DNA of 64,000 bases from Herbiconiux sp. SALV-R1 (GTDB lineage: Bacteria; Actinomycetota; Actinomycetes; Actinomycetales; Microbacteriaceae). The first letter of the stretch is position 1. Each line of letters begins with the position of its first letter. A program made the position numbers and the translations under genes. The notes under the pieces are model-generated. The model was not told the DNA's origin. It made no database searches and was given only the letters and a program-made list of their open reading frames with translations. The stretch spans positions 3,968,001 through 4,032,000 of the forward strand of contig NZ_CP053344.1 of the NCBI RefSeq assembly GCF_013113715.1, written 5' to 3'. Of the stretch, positions 8,130-16,867 are shown piece by piece.

Positions 8130-9302
8130 ATGCTCGCCGCTGCAGGGCGCAGGATCGGAACGATCCTCACCGTCGCCCTCCTCCTCGCCGCCGCCGTCGT
8201 CGTCGCCACCGGGTTCCTGCCCTGGAACGACTTCGTCGCGCTCCTCGAACGAGTGGCGCCGGTGCTGGCCTTCGTCATCGGCATCACGATCGTCGCCGAA
8301 CTCGCGAGCGAGGCCGGCGTGTTCACGGCGCTCGCCGAGCGGCTCGCCGGGTGGGGCCGTGGGCGGGTGTGGCTGCTCTGGGCGCTCGTCATCGCGCTCG
8401 CCGTGGTGAGCACGGCGTTCCTCTCGCTCGACACCACGGCGGTGCTGGTGACACCGGTGGTGGTGGTGCTGGCGCAGCACGTCGGCATCCCACCGCTGCC
8501 GTTCGCCCTCGCGACCGTGTGGCTCGCCAACACTGCGTCGCTCTTCCTCCCGGTCTCGAACCTCACCAACCTGCTCGCCGCCGACCGCCTCGGCGAGAGC
8601 CCGGCGTCGTTCCTCGCGGTGTCGTGGGCGCCCGGGCTCGTGGGTGTGGCGGCGACGGTGGCCATCCTCTCGCTCGTGCACCGCCGCAGCCTCCGCGGAT
8701 CGTTCTCGCTCCCCGAGCGCACCCCCGTCGACGACCGCGTGCTGCTCGTGTTCAGCGCCGTCGTCGTGGCGGTGCTGCTGCCCATGCTGGTGTCGGGCAT
8801 CGAGGTCGCCCTCGTGGCGGGGGCCGGCGCGGTGCTGCTGCTCGGCATGTTCCTCGTGCGGCGACGATCGGCGATCAGGCCGTCGCTCATCCCGTGGCAG
8901 GCGCTCGGCATCGCGCTCGGGCTGTTCGTGCTGGTCGAGGCCGCCCAGCTGCGCGGACTCGAATCGGTGCTCGCCCAGGTGACCGGCTCGGGCGACGACC
9001 CGCTCAGCCTCCTGCACCTCGCGGCGGTGGGCGCCCTCAGCGCGAACGCCCTCAACAACCTGCCCGCCTACCTCGTGCTCGAACCGCACGCCGACTCCTC
9101 GGCGCGCATCATGGCGCTCCTCATCGGCACCAATCTCGGCCCCCTCGTCACCCCGTGGGCTTCGCTCGCGACGCTGCTCTGGCACCAGCGCCTCACCGCA
9201 CTCGGCGTCACCCTCTCCTGGCCGCGGTTCATGGGCCTCGGCGTGATCGCGGTGGTGGTCGTGGTGCCCCTCGCCACGCTGACGCTCGCGCTCGTGGCGT
9301 AG
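8130..9302 (+). CDS. SLC13/ArsB-type (ion transporter superfamily) permease
   Basis: 390 aa, about ten hydrophobic helices. Two related halves contain family signatures of the ArsB/CitM/NhaD group: FLSLDTTAVLVTPVVV and WLANTASLFLPVSNLTN in the first half, and SANALNNLPAYLVLE and GTNLGPLVTPWASLATLLW in the second. Such proteins move anions (arsenite, citrate, dicarboxylates) with protons or sodium. No arsR, arsC or similar gene is adjacent, so arsenite export is only one option. ATG start at 8130; nothing is cotranscribed downstream. Confidence 0.88.
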   Translation: MLAAAGRRIGTILTVALLLAAAVVVATGFLPWNDFVALLERVAPVLAFVIGITIVAELASEAGVFTALAERLAGWGRGRVWLLWALVIALAVVSTAFLSLDTTAVLVTPVVVVLAQHVGIPPLPFALATVWLANTASLFLPVSNLTNLLAADRLGESPASFLAVSWAPGLVGVAATVAILSLVHRRSLRGSFSLPERTPVDDRVLLVFSAVVVAVLLPMLVSGIEVALVAGAGAVLLLGMFLVRRRSAIRPSLIPWQALGIALGLFVLVEAAQLRGLESVLAQVTGSGDDPLSLLHLAAVGALSANALNNLPAYLVLEPHADSSARIMALLIGTNLGPLVTPWASLATLLWHQRLTALGVTLSWPRFMGLGVIAVVVVVPLATLTLALVA

Positions 9303-9310
9303 CGGCGGGG

Positions 9311-9585
9311 CGGATGCGCGGGGGCGCACCCTAGGCCGACAACGGATGCGCGGCGGCGGCTGCGGCGGGAGCGGATGCGCGGACCGTCATCCTGGTCGAC
9401 CCGTGGACGCAGGTGGCGGCGGATGCGCGCCGGCAAATGCGCGGCGGCGGATGCGGCGGCGGCACTGGATGCGCGGACCGTCATCGCGGTCGACCCGTGG
9501 ACCCAGGCGGCGGCGGATGCGCGGGGCGCTCCGGAGGTCGATCGGCGGATGCGCGGGGCGCACCGTAGGCCTACCAGCGGATGCG
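9311..9585. repeat. Nested direct repeats in the gap between permease and SseB-like gene
   Basis: The 298-bp gap 9303-9600 has no credible gene. It holds two 57-bp direct repeats (9373-9429 and 9467-9523) that differ at about four positions. Outside them are two about 40-bp repeats (9311-9350 and 9546-9585) that both start and end with CGGATGCG. Every unit is bounded by the word GGATGCG(CG). The order is B-A-A-B on one strand. No transposase, target duplication or hairpin core is visible. The two flanking genes converge on this region. Confidence 0.8.
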
Positions 9586-9600
9586 CTGGGGCGAGACCGC

Positions 9601-10002
9601 TCAGCCCACGACGTAGTCGCGCTTGATGACCTGCGCGATGCTCCCCGGGTCGAACTGCACGGCGACGAAGTCGGCGGTCTCCACCAGTGCCAGCGCCTCG
9701 CGCGCGGGCAGGATCATCGCCTGCGCCTGGGCCCGTGTTTCCTCCGGCACCGCGAGCCTCAGCTCGGCGATCGAGGTGAACAGCGGGAGCACCGGCTCGC
9801 CGTCTGTCGACAGCAGGGTGCGCAGCTGCGGGTCGGCAGCATCCGTCGTCCCGGTGATGTCGACCACAAGCCCGCCCGTGCGCATCGCCCCGAGCAGGGC
9901 GTCGAGCGTGGTGCGGTTGGGCAGCGCCTTGAAGGTCTCGAGCGCCTTGCGGAGCTGCCGGTTCGAGTACGACTTCGGAAAGGCGGGAGCGCGACGTGCC
10001 AC
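9601..10002 (-). CDS. SseB N-terminal-domain-like protein
   Basis: 133 aa, GTG start. The sequence matches the SseB-type fold seen in many actinobacterial proteins: a helical start (SNRQLRKALETF), a strand-rich middle (GLVVDITGT, EPVLPLFTSIAELR) and a C-terminal strand (FVAVQFDPGS). The family name comes from E. coli enhanced serine sensitivity; in actinobacteria the role is unknown. No catalytic residues or membrane segment are visible. It stands alone beside the repeat block. Confidence 0.72.
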   Translation of the reverse strand: MARRAPAFPKSYSNRQLRKALETFKALPNRTTLDALLGAMRTGGLVVDITGTTDAADPQLRTLLSTDGEPVLPLFTSIAELRLAVPEETRAQAQAMILPAREALALVETADFVAVQFDPGSIAQVIKRDYVVG

Positions 10003-10072
10003 CCGCCCACCCTATCCGGGCCGCGAGACGCGAGCGGCGCGCGCGGCTCGGGAGCGGTTCGCGACCCGATCG

Positions 10073-11077
10073 CTAGCCTACGACCCGCACCACCCCCTCT
10101 CTCGGGCACAGCACGTCGACGGTCTCGAGCTGAGCGTCGACGGCGAGCGAACGACAGCGCCCGATTCCGTCGAGCCGTCCGCTGCGGGCGGGCAGGCCCG
10201 GCCGAGTCAGGTCGTAACCGGTGAGGGTTCCGGTGCGTGAGAGGGTGAAGAGCGTGTGGTGCAGGTAGTCGATGTCGGCGTCGACGGTCTCGCCCTGCCC
10301 TCCGGTCAGGTCGAACGCCACCGAATCGCGAACCTGCACCGAGACGAGGTCGTACCCGCTCAGCACGAACAGGCGGAAGGCGTCGAGATCGAGCAGGATC
10401 TCGTCGGCCGCGACCGGCCCGGTGATCGAGCGTGTCTCCCCGAGCGTGGTGAGGTCGAAGGCACGGAGTGCCCTGCCGGCCCACTCGGCGGTCCACAGCT
10501 CGTTCCTCGTCGCGTCGACCGCCACGGCACCCGCCGCCGTTCCCGGCACCTCCGTCGTGACGGCGAGCGAGGCGAGGTCGGCGACGACGAACGCCCCGCA
10601 TCCGGCGCCCACGACGAAGGCGGTCTCCGACGGCGCGAGCGCGACGTCGCGGGGCTTGCAGCCGGTCGGCAGGTGCACGCTGCCCCGATACCGCGAGGCA
10701 TCGGCTCCGCGATCGTCGGCGGCGAGATCGAACACCGCGAGCGACGCGGTCTCGGTGTAGAGCACCACCAGGAGACGCAGGGCGCTGTCGAGGCGCAGGA
10801 TGCGCGGCCCGTCGCCTCTGGCCAGGACGGCTGACGGAGGCGCGACGCCGGAGGGGTCGAACACCTGCACCTGATCGATGCGCTCGTTCACGGCGTACAG
10901 CCGCCCGGTGCGGGAGTCGACGACGGCTGTACCTGCATCTGGTTCGAGGCCGGTGACCTCGCGCACCACGGCGCTGGGAAGCGCCGAAGCGGGGGCGGCC
11001 GGCACCGCTTCGAGTAGGGCCAGAAGAGCCGCCACGATCAGCCACGCGAAGACCGCACGACGCAAGAGGTGAGACAT
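10073..11077 (-). CDS. Secreted YncE-like beta-propeller protein
   Basis: 334 aa. N-terminal signal peptide (RRAVFAWLIVAALLALLEAVPAAPASA, cleavage near residue 32). The rest repeats blade-like units with paired strands, for example TAVVDSRTGRLYAVNERIDQ, DVALAPSETAFVVGAGCGAF and AVAVDATRNELWTAEWAGRAL, typical of the 40-residue YVTN/YncE propeller family. Four cysteines could form extracellular disulfides. No catalytic motif; a binding or scaffold role outside the membrane is likely. It follows nucS on the same strand after a 60-bp gap with a short GC hairpin. Confidence 0.82.
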   Translation of the reverse strand: MSHLLRRAVFAWLIVAALLALLEAVPAAPASALPSAVVREVTGLEPDAGTAVVDSRTGRLYAVNERIDQVQVFDPSGVAPPSAVLARGDGPRILRLDSALRLLVVLYTETASLAVFDLAADDRGADASRYRGSVHLPTGCKPRDVALAPSETAFVVGAGCGAFVVADLASLAVTTEVPGTAAGAVAVDATRNELWTAEWAGRALRAFDLTTLGETRSITGPVAADEILLDLDAFRLFVLSGYDLVSVQVRDSVAFDLTGGQGETVDADIDYLHHTLFTLSRTGTLTGYDLTRPGLPARSGRLDGIGRCRSLAVDAQLETVDVLCPREGVVRVVG

Positions 11078-11137
11078 GCTCGTATTCTACGGCGGGCCTC
11101 CGACAGTCGAGGACGGTGCGCGCCGATCGCGCGCGGG

Positions 11138-11833
11138 TCAGAACAGGCGGGAGTCGGCGTCGTCGAGGCCGCGCATGGCGTCGTAGTCGAGCACGAGGGT
11201 GCGGATGCCGCGGTCGTGGGCGAGGGTGCGGGCCTGCGGCTTGATCTCCTGCGCGGCGAAGACGCCCTGCACGGGGGAGAGGTGCGGGTCGCGGTTCATG
11301 AGCTCGAGGTAGCGGGTGAGTTGCTCCACGCCGTCGATGTCGCCGCGGCGCTTGATCTCGACGGCGACAGCGGCGCCCTCCGAGTCGCGGGCGAGGATGT
11401 CGACCGGGCCGATAGCCGTCATGTACTCCCGGCGCACCAGGGTGTGGCCGTCGCCGAGCAGCTCGATCTGCTCGGCGAGGAGCTTCTGCAGGTGCGCCTC
11501 GACGCCGTCTTTGACGAGTCCGGGGTCGATGCCGAGCTCGTGCGAGGAGTCGTGCTCGACCTCGTACAGCGACACGACCAGCACGTCGTCGGTCTTCTTT
11601 TGGGTGACCTTCCAGAGCTCGGTGATTCCCGCATCCGCCTGGTCGTCGTCGGGCTCGAGCACGGTGACGGTGCAGGGCGGGCTCATCCAGTTGAGCGGCT
11701 TGTACGAGCCGCCGTCGGAGTGCACCAGCAGGCTGCCGTCGCTCTTCAGCATGAGCAGGCGCTTGGCCAGCGGCAGGTGCGCGCTGAGGCGACCCGCGTA
11801 GTCGACGGAACAGGTGGCAATGACGAGACGCAC
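11138..11833 (-). CDS. nucS: Mismatch-specific endonuclease NucS/EndoMS
   Basis: 231 aa. NucS carries out the MutS/MutL-independent mismatch repair of actinobacteria and some archaea, cutting both strands at G-T, G-G and T-T mismatches. The N-terminal DNA-binding/dimer domain starts [16 protein letters not shown]. The C-terminal nuclease domain shows GPVDILARD with Asp145, AVEIKRR with Glu159 and Lys161, and QLTRYLE (Gln171, Tyr175), the RecB-like active site. The very C-terminus (DADSRLF) fits a beta-clamp-binding tail, as known for mycobacterial NucS. The GTG at 11833 is chosen because the family begins exactly there; no clear ribosome site precedes it, so the message may be leaderless. Confidence 0.96.
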   Translation of the reverse strand: MRLVIATCSVDYAGRLSAHLPLAKRLLMLKSDGSLLVHSDGGSYKPLNWMSPPCTVTVLEPDDDQADAGITELWKVTQKKTDDVLVVSLYEVEHDSSHELGIDPGLVKDGVEAHLQKLLAEQIELLGDGHTLVRREYMTAIGPVDILARDSEGAAVAVEIKRRGDIDGVEQLTRYLELMNRDPHLSPVQGVFAAQEIKPQARTLAHDRGIRTLVLDYDAMRGLDDADSRLF

Positions 11834-11910
11834 CCGACGAGCGTAACGCCGTTCGCGCCCGCCCCCCGAGCGCCGAACGACGGAGGGTGGGCGCTCAGGA
11901 GGGCTGAGGC

Positions 11911-12010
11911 TCCGTCGTTCGGGCGAGACGGGCGGTTTCTCCGTCGTTCGGGCGAGCGGATGCGCGGGGCGGCCGGGTGCGGAGGTGAGCGGATGCGCGG
12001 GGCGGCCGGG
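11911..12010. repeat. Two pairs of short direct repeats in the nucS/MFS gap
   Basis: The segment TCCGTCGTTCGGGCGAG occurs at 11911-11927 and, but for its first base context, again at 11940-11956. A second unit of 24 bp, beginning GAGCGGATGCGCGG, occurs at 11954-11977 and 11987-12010. The second unit carries the same GGATGCGCGG core as the repeats near 9400. No gene is visible in this 207-bp gap. Confidence 0.75.
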
Positions 12011-12029
12011 CACGCAGGGCCGCCCCGCG
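11996..12029 (-). terminator. Strong GC hairpin after the MFS gene
   Basis: Perfect 12-bp inverted repeat CGCGGGGCGGCC/GGCCGCCCCGCG with a 10-base loop, starting 12 bp after the stop of the minus-strand MFS gene. There is no U-tract. Such U-less GC hairpins are common at actinobacterial gene ends, so termination is the likely role. The left arm belongs to the second 24-bp repeat copy. Confidence 0.6.
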
Positions 12030-12040
12030 GGCGCCCCGCC

Positions 12041-13312
12041 TCAGGCGGAGGCGCGCGCCGTGGCGCCGCGGGCGTGGCGCTCGCGGGCGGCGGGGGAGGC
12101 GAGGCCGGCGAGCACGACGAGGGCGAGCACGAGGAGGAGGCCGTTGAGGATGCCGAACTCGTGACCGAGCAGCCCGATGACGGGCGGGCCCACAAGGAAC
12201 GCCACGTACCCGATGATCGCCACGGCACTCACCCGCGCCGCCGACACGCGTGGGTCGTCGTTGTCGGCGGCCGCCGACATGCCGACCGGGAAGCCGAGCG
12301 AGCAGCCGAGGGCCCAGAGCACGGTGCCGGCGTAGCCGATCCACGTGGCCATCGGGGCGAGGGTGGGCGCGAAGATGAACACGGCGAGTCCGATCGCCCC
12401 GAGCAGCGCGCTCACCCGCAGCACGGGAACCCGCCCGAAGCGGTCGAGCACGGGCCCGCCGAGCACGCGCCCCGCCGTCATTGACACGGTGAACAGGCCG
12501 AAGACGACGGCGCCGGTGGTGTTCGACTGGTCGTAGCCGTCGACGACGGCGATCGTCAGCCAGTCGTTCGCCGACCCCTCGGCGAAGGCCATGCCGAGCA
12601 TGATCACGCCGATCGCGAGCAGCCGCACGTCTTTCCACACGACCAGGCCGGCGAGCAGGCGCTCACGGAAGCCCGCCCGCGGAGCCGCTGCGACGGCCGA
12701 CCCGTCGGCATCCGGTTCCGTCGCCTCGGCCCCGCGCGGCACGAAGCGGATGGCGACGAACGCCGCCACCACGATGATCGCCGCGATCACCGCGAGGTGC
12801 ACCGCGACGGGCACCGCGAACAGCGACGCGAGCGCGCCGAGACCCGCGCCGGCCACCGTGCCGAAGCTGTAGAACGCGTGCATGAGGGGCATGAGGGTCT
12901 TGCCGATGGCCCGCTCGGCGGCGGCACCCTCGACGTTCATCATCACGTCGACCGCGCCGTTGCCGAAGCCGAACAGGGCGAGCCCGACGGCCACCACCGG
13001 GGCGGTGAAGAAGACGGATGCGCCCAGCCCGATGAGCACGCAACCCAGCGCCACGAGGCAGAGCGACGCCACCATGCCCGCGCGGGCACCGAGCCGCAGC
13101 ATGATGGGCGGTGCGGCGACCAGGCCGATCACCGATCCCGCCGACATGGCGAAGATGAGGATGCCGACCTGGGCGGTGTCGAGCCCGAGGTTGTCGCGCA
13201 CGGTCGGCAGGCGGGCGACCCAGCTGGCGAGCGAGATGCCCGAGAGCGCGAAGACCACGAAGATCGCGTTGCGCCAGGCGGTGAGCTGGGGGCGCGTGAG
13301 GGTCGCGGTCAT
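12041..13312 (-). CDS. MFS transporter, probable exporter
   Basis: 423 aa with about 12 membrane helices in two halves joined by a polar loop near residues 200-220. It begins with a short basic cytoplasmic stretch and ends with an Ala/Arg tail. Overall layout (NAIFVVFALSGISLASWVARLPTVRDNLGL at the start) fits the group of MFS proteins that includes YbjJ/YfkF-like permeases. The substrate is unknown. It is divergent from the LacI regulator across a tandem operator at 13363-13390, so it is very probably the regulator's target. ATG start at 13312. Confidence 0.88.
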   Translation of the reverse strand: MTATLTRPQLTAWRNAIFVVFALSGISLASWVARLPTVRDNLGLDTAQVGILIFAMSAGSVIGLVAAPPIMLRLGARAGMVASLCLVALGCVLIGLGASVFFTAPVVAVGLALFGFGNGAVDVMMNVEGAAAERAIGKTLMPLMHAFYSFGTVAGAGLGALASLFAVPVAVHLAVIAAIIVVAAFVAIRFVPRGAEATEPDADGSAVAAAPRAGFRERLLAGLVVWKDVRLLAIGVIMLGMAFAEGSANDWLTIAVVDGYDQSNTTGAVVFGLFTVSMTAGRVLGGPVLDRFGRVPVLRVSALLGAIGLAVFIFAPTLAPMATWIGYAGTVLWALGCSLGFPVGMSAAADNDDPRVSAARVSAVAIIGYVAFLVGPPVIGLLGHEFGILNGLLLVLALVVLAGLASPAARERHARGATARASA

Positions 13313-13362
13313 GGTGCTCCTGAGGGGGTGGTGCTCTGCGTCGGAAAGGCTGATCGTGCAGG

Positions 13363-13390
13363 TCGAAACGATTCGATCGAAACGATTCGA
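13363..13390. promoter_or_regulatory. Tandem LacI-type operator in the divergent promoter
   Basis: Two adjacent identical 14-bp units, TCGAAACGATTCGA (13363-13376 and 13377-13390), each nearly palindromic around a central CG as LacI/GalR operators are. They lie 14 bp upstream of the LacI start and 50 bp upstream of the MFS start, a position that allows control of both genes. Confidence 0.85.
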
Positions 13391-13404
13391 CTAGGCTAGC
13401 AAGC

Positions 13405-14565
13405 ATGTCGAGCAGTGAGCAACCACGGGTCACGCTGTCCCTGGTCGCCGACCGCGCGGGAGTCTCGGTGTCGACGGCCTCGCTCGCCTTCAGCGGTGCC
13501 GGGCCGGTCTCCGACGCCACCCGCGACCGGGTGCTGGCCGCCGCCCGCGAGCTCGGCTACTCGGGGCCCGACCCGCGGGCGAGGTCGTTGCGGCAGGGGC
13601 GCTCGGGTGTGGTCGGCATCGTCTTCGACGAGAGCCTGCTCAACGCCTTCCGCGACCCGGTGAACGTCTCCACCCTCGACGGCATCGCCACGGGTCTCGG
13701 CACCGACAGCAACGGGCTGCTGCTCATGACCGAGTCGGGGGCGGTGGAGGGCGGCATCCGCGAGGCGGCCGTCGACGCCGCGGTGATCATGGGGTGCAGT
13801 CCGGTGTTCGGCTCGGTGATCCCGGCCCTGCAGGCCCGGGGGGTGCCCGTGGTCACGATCGAGGGCGGCGCGCAGAGCTTCGCGGCCGGCGTCACCGACA
13901 TCGGACTCGACAACGCGGATGCGGCGGAGACCCTCGCACGCCACCTCGCCGAGCTGGGCCACCGGCGGGTCGCGATCATCACCCTCGGCACCGACGAGCA
14001 CCGCGAGACCGGTCCGCTCACGCCGGAGCGCCGCCGCGGCATGACGACGGCGGTCGCCGCCGACCGGCTCGAGGGGGTCTTGCGCGTCTTTCCCGACGCG
14101 CCGGCCTGGTCGGCCGGGCACAACCTCGTCGAGGAAGGGGCGCTCGCCGCTCGCGCCCTGCTCGAGGGGCCGGAGGGCGAGCGGCCCACCGCGGTGCTCG
14201 CCCAGAGCGACCTGCTGGCCGTCGGCGTGCTGCAGGCCGCCCGCGACCTCGGACTCGAGGTGCCCCGCGACCTCAGCGTGACGGGTTTCGACGGCGTGCG
14301 CATCGACGGCCTCGGCGACCGCGACCTCACCACGATGCGTCAACCCGTCGCCGAGAAGGGGCGCGCCGCGGGCGCCGCCGTGGTCGAGCTGCTCGCCGGC
14401 CGGCCGGCCGCCTCAGGCGTCTTCGTCTGCACCTTCCACGAGGGCGCCACGACGGCGCCGCCGCCGGGCGGTGCTGCGACACTCGCACCGAGCGACGCGA
14501 CTGCGCCGACGGCTGCCGCGGCGCCGCCGCCCGCGACGGACACCGTGCGGGGGGCGACGTCGTGA
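13405..14565 (+). CDS. LacI-family transcriptional regulator
   Basis: 386 aa. The N-terminal helix-turn-helix (VTLSLVADRAGVSVSTASLAF, about 9-29) and hinge (YSGPDPRARSLRQGRSGVVGIV) are classical. The periplasmic-binding-like effector domain runs to about residue 345 with typical strands (VDAAVIMG, ELGHRRVAIITLG, PRDLSVTGFDG). The last about 40 residues are an Ala/Pro/Thr-rich tail absent from typical family members. The effector is probably a sugar or nucleoside-like compound, not identifiable here. It shares a GTGA junction with the next gene and flanks its presumed operator. Confidence 0.95.
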   Translation: MSSSEQPRVTLSLVADRAGVSVSTASLAFSGAGPVSDATRDRVLAAARELGYSGPDPRARSLRQGRSGVVGIVFDESLLNAFRDPVNVSTLDGIATGLGTDSNGLLLMTESGAVEGGIREAAVDAAVIMGCSPVFGSVIPALQARGVPVVTIEGGAQSFAAGVTDIGLDNADAAETLARHLAELGHRRVAIITLGTDEHRETGPLTPERRRGMTTAVAADRLEGVLRVFPDAPAWSAGHNLVEEGALAARALLEGPEGERPTAVLAQSDLLAVGVLQAARDLGLEVPRDLSVTGFDGVRIDGLGDRDLTTMRQPVAEKGRAAGAAVVELLAGRPAASGVFVCTFHEGATTAPPPGGAATLAPSDATAPTAAAAPPPATDTVRGATS

Positions 14566-15371
14566 TCGTCACCGTGCTCGGCACCGCCACCCCCTACCCG
14601 CGGCCCGGCAACCCGTGTTCGGGATACCTCCTGCAGGCCGGTGGCACCGGTGACGCCGGCGCGGCCCGCGGGGCCGGCGGAGCCGGCGAGGCCGGCGCGA
14701 CCCGCCCCACGAACGTCTGGGTCGACGCCGGCACCGGCACGCTCGCCGAGCTGCAGCGCCACATCGCGCTCGACGAGCTCGACGCGATCGTCGTCTCGCA
14801 CCGGCACGCCGACCACTCGGCCGACCTGCTGGTCGCCTACTACGCGCTCCGTTTCTCCGAGCTGCGCCCCGCGCATCCGATTCCCCTCATCGCACCCGAC
14901 GGCCTCGTCGACCGGCTCGTCGCCTTCCTCGGCCCGAACGCCGTGCACGAGCTGCCGCGCGTGTTCACCCCGGTCACCATGAGCGGCTGGGGCGAGCACC
15001 ACCTCGGCGACCTCACGCTCGAGTGGGGGCCGGTGCAGCACGGCGTTCCCGCCTTCGGGATCGCCGCCGTGCACGCCGGCCGCCGCCTCACCTACTCGGG
15101 CGACAGCGCACCGTGCACCTCCCTCGAAGAGCTCGGCGAGGGCGCCCACCTCATGGTCGTCGAGGCGGGTTACGACGTCGCTCCGTCGGGCCCGCCCGTG
15201 CACCACACCCCCGACGACGCGGGCCGCACCGCCGCTGCTGCCGGCGCCGAGCGGCTCCTGCTGACGCACCTCGTCGAGACGGTGGGCGACGACGAGGCGG
15301 TGAGCCGCGCATCCGCTGTGTTCACCGGCGAGGTGCTGCTCGCGCGGGTGGGTGACCGCATCGAGGTCTGA
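14562..15371 (+). CDS. Metallo-beta-lactamase-fold hydrolase
   Basis: 269 aa, GTG start overlapping the LacI stop (14562-14565). The zinc-binding signature HRHADH lies in IVVSHRHADHSADL; further ligands are probably Asp in YSGDSAP and His in LLLTHLV, the RNase Z/AtsA-like arrangement. A Gly/Ala stretch near residues 28-45 is an insertion produced by short GGCCGGCG DNA repeats. Translational coupling to the LacI regulator suggests a joint pathway with the MFS gene. Substrate unknown. Confidence 0.88.
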   Translation: MIVTVLGTATPYPRPGNPCSGYLLQAGGTGDAGAARGAGGAGEAGATRPTNVWVDAGTGTLAELQRHIALDELDAIVVSHRHADHSADLLVAYYALRFSELRPAHPIPLIAPDGLVDRLVAFLGPNAVHELPRVFTPVTMSGWGEHHLGDLTLEWGPVQHGVPAFGIAAVHAGRRLTYSGDSAPCTSLEELGEGAHLMVVEAGYDVAPSGPPVHHTPDDAGRTAAAAGAERLLLTHLVETVGDDEAVSRASAVFTGEVLLARVGDRIEV

Positions 15372-15433
15372 CCCGAGCGGGCGAGCCTGGCGTCGGCCGC
15401 TTCAGCGCCGAGTCGGCTGAGCCCGGCGGAGAC

Positions 15434-16753
15434 TCACGCCGGCGCCCCGGTCACGATCCACCGCGACCCCCGCGCCCGCAGCCCGAGTGTGACGGCGCGG
15501 GCGCCGATGTACCCGAGCCCGAAGGCGAGCCACAGCCACACCAGGCCGGCCGTGCCCTCCGGATGCGCGACCACGAGCACGGCGACCATCGGTGCGAAGA
15601 CGGCGAGGTTCAGCACGCCCGTCCAGGCGAGGTACCGGGCGTCGCCGGCCCCGATGAGCACCCCGTCGAGCACGAAGACGAAGCCGGCCAGCGGGATGCC
15701 GACGGCCATCGTGAGGAGCGCGGCGGTGACCGCCGACTGCACCTCGGGTAGCGGGGAGAACACCGGTCCGGCGAACGGGGCGAGGGCCGCGGTCACCGCA
15801 CCGAGTGCGACCCCGCTGAGCACACCCCAGCGCACCAGCCGCCTGGTGACGAGGTGCACCCGGTCGACGTCGGCGGCGCCGAGGCCGTGCCCGATCATCG
15901 CCTGCCCGGCGATGGCGAGGGAGTCGAGAATGAACGCGAGGGTCGTGAAGATCGTCATCGCGATCTGGAAGGCGGCGAGCTGGGTGACGCCGAGGCCGGC
16001 GGCCACCGTGACGGCGGCGAGGATCGCGACCCGCAGGCTCGCCGTGCGCAGGAGCAACCAGCCGCCCGAGAGTGCGGCACCTCCCACGCCGTCTCGCCCG
16101 GGGCGCAGCGGCACCCCGTCGCGTCGCGCCGCGCGCACGGCGATCATCACGTAGACGGCGGCCATGCCCCACTGGGCCAGTACGGTGCCGGCCGCCGAGC
16201 CGGCGATGCCCCAGCCGACACCGTAGATGAGGAGGGCGTTGAGCCCGGCGTTGGCCGCGAATCCCGCCACCGCGACGACGAGCGGCGTGCGCGTGTCTTG
16301 CAGGCCGCGGAGGAGGCCGGTGGCAGCGATGACGACGAGCATGCCCGGCAGGCCGAGGAGCGACACGGTGAGATAGGTGACCGCGGCCTCACTCACCGCG
16401 GCGGTCGAACCGAACAGGTCGACGACCGGGCGGGCCAGCGGCCACCCCGCGGCGGCCAGCACGACGCCGACGCCGAGGGCGAGCCACATGCCGTCGATGC
16501 CGGCCTTCACGGCGCCGGGGCGGTCTCCGGCTCCGAGCCGCCGCGCCACGGCGGGGGTGGTGGCGTAGGCGAGGAAGATGGTGAGGCCCACCACCGTCTG
16601 CAGCACCGCGCTGGCCACCCCGAGACCGGCGAGCGGCACCTCGCCGAGGTGGCCCACCAAAGCCGTGTCGGTGAGGAGGAAGAGGGGCTCGGCCACGAGC
16701 GCGCCGAGTGCCGGAACCGCGAGCCGGAGGATGTCGCGGTCGATGGTCAGCAC
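15434..16753 (-). CDS. MATE-family efflux transporter (DinF-like)
   Basis: 439 aa, twelve helices. The start LRLAVPALGALVAEPLFLLTDTALVGHLGEVPLAGLGVA is characteristic of DinF-type MATE proteins, and the second half repeats the pattern (AAFQIAMTIFTTLAFILDSLAIAGQAMIG). MATE proteins export cationic drugs and metabolites with sodium or protons. GTG start at 16753. It is transcribed away from the DUF6325 gene; no regulator is adjacent. Confidence 0.93.
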   Translation of the reverse strand: MLTIDRDILRLAVPALGALVAEPLFLLTDTALVGHLGEVPLAGLGVASAVLQTVVGLTIFLAYATTPAVARRLGAGDRPGAVKAGIDGMWLALGVGVVLAAAGWPLARPVVDLFGSTAAVSEAAVTYLTVSLLGLPGMLVVIAATGLLRGLQDTRTPLVVAVAGFAANAGLNALLIYGVGWGIAGSAAGTVLAQWGMAAVYVMIAVRAARRDGVPLRPGRDGVGGAALSGGWLLLRTASLRVAILAAVTVAAGLGVTQLAAFQIAMTIFTTLAFILDSLAIAGQAMIGHGLGAADVDRVHLVTRRLVRWGVLSGVALGAVTAALAPFAGPVFSPLPEVQSAVTAALLTMAVGIPLAGFVFVLDGVLIGAGDARYLAWTGVLNLAVFAPMVAVLVVAHPEGTAGLVWLWLAFGLGYIGARAVTLGLRARGSRWIVTGAPA

Positions 16754-16867
16754 CTGTTCAGCCTAGATCGCTGGTGGCGCGATCATCCGGGCTGGTAACG
16801 TGCCGAAGGTCGGGCCGACGGGCTGCTCCGCACGCCGGCCACCGACCCCGATGACGAGAGGCCGACG

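Noticed and set aside
8130-9302. Arsenite efflux gene arsB
   Set aside because: The superfamily fits, but no arsR, arsC or arsenic context is present, and the family includes many other anion transporters.
9311-9585. CRISPR-like array
   Set aside because: Only two copies of each unit, long and imperfect repeats, no regular spacers and no cas genes.
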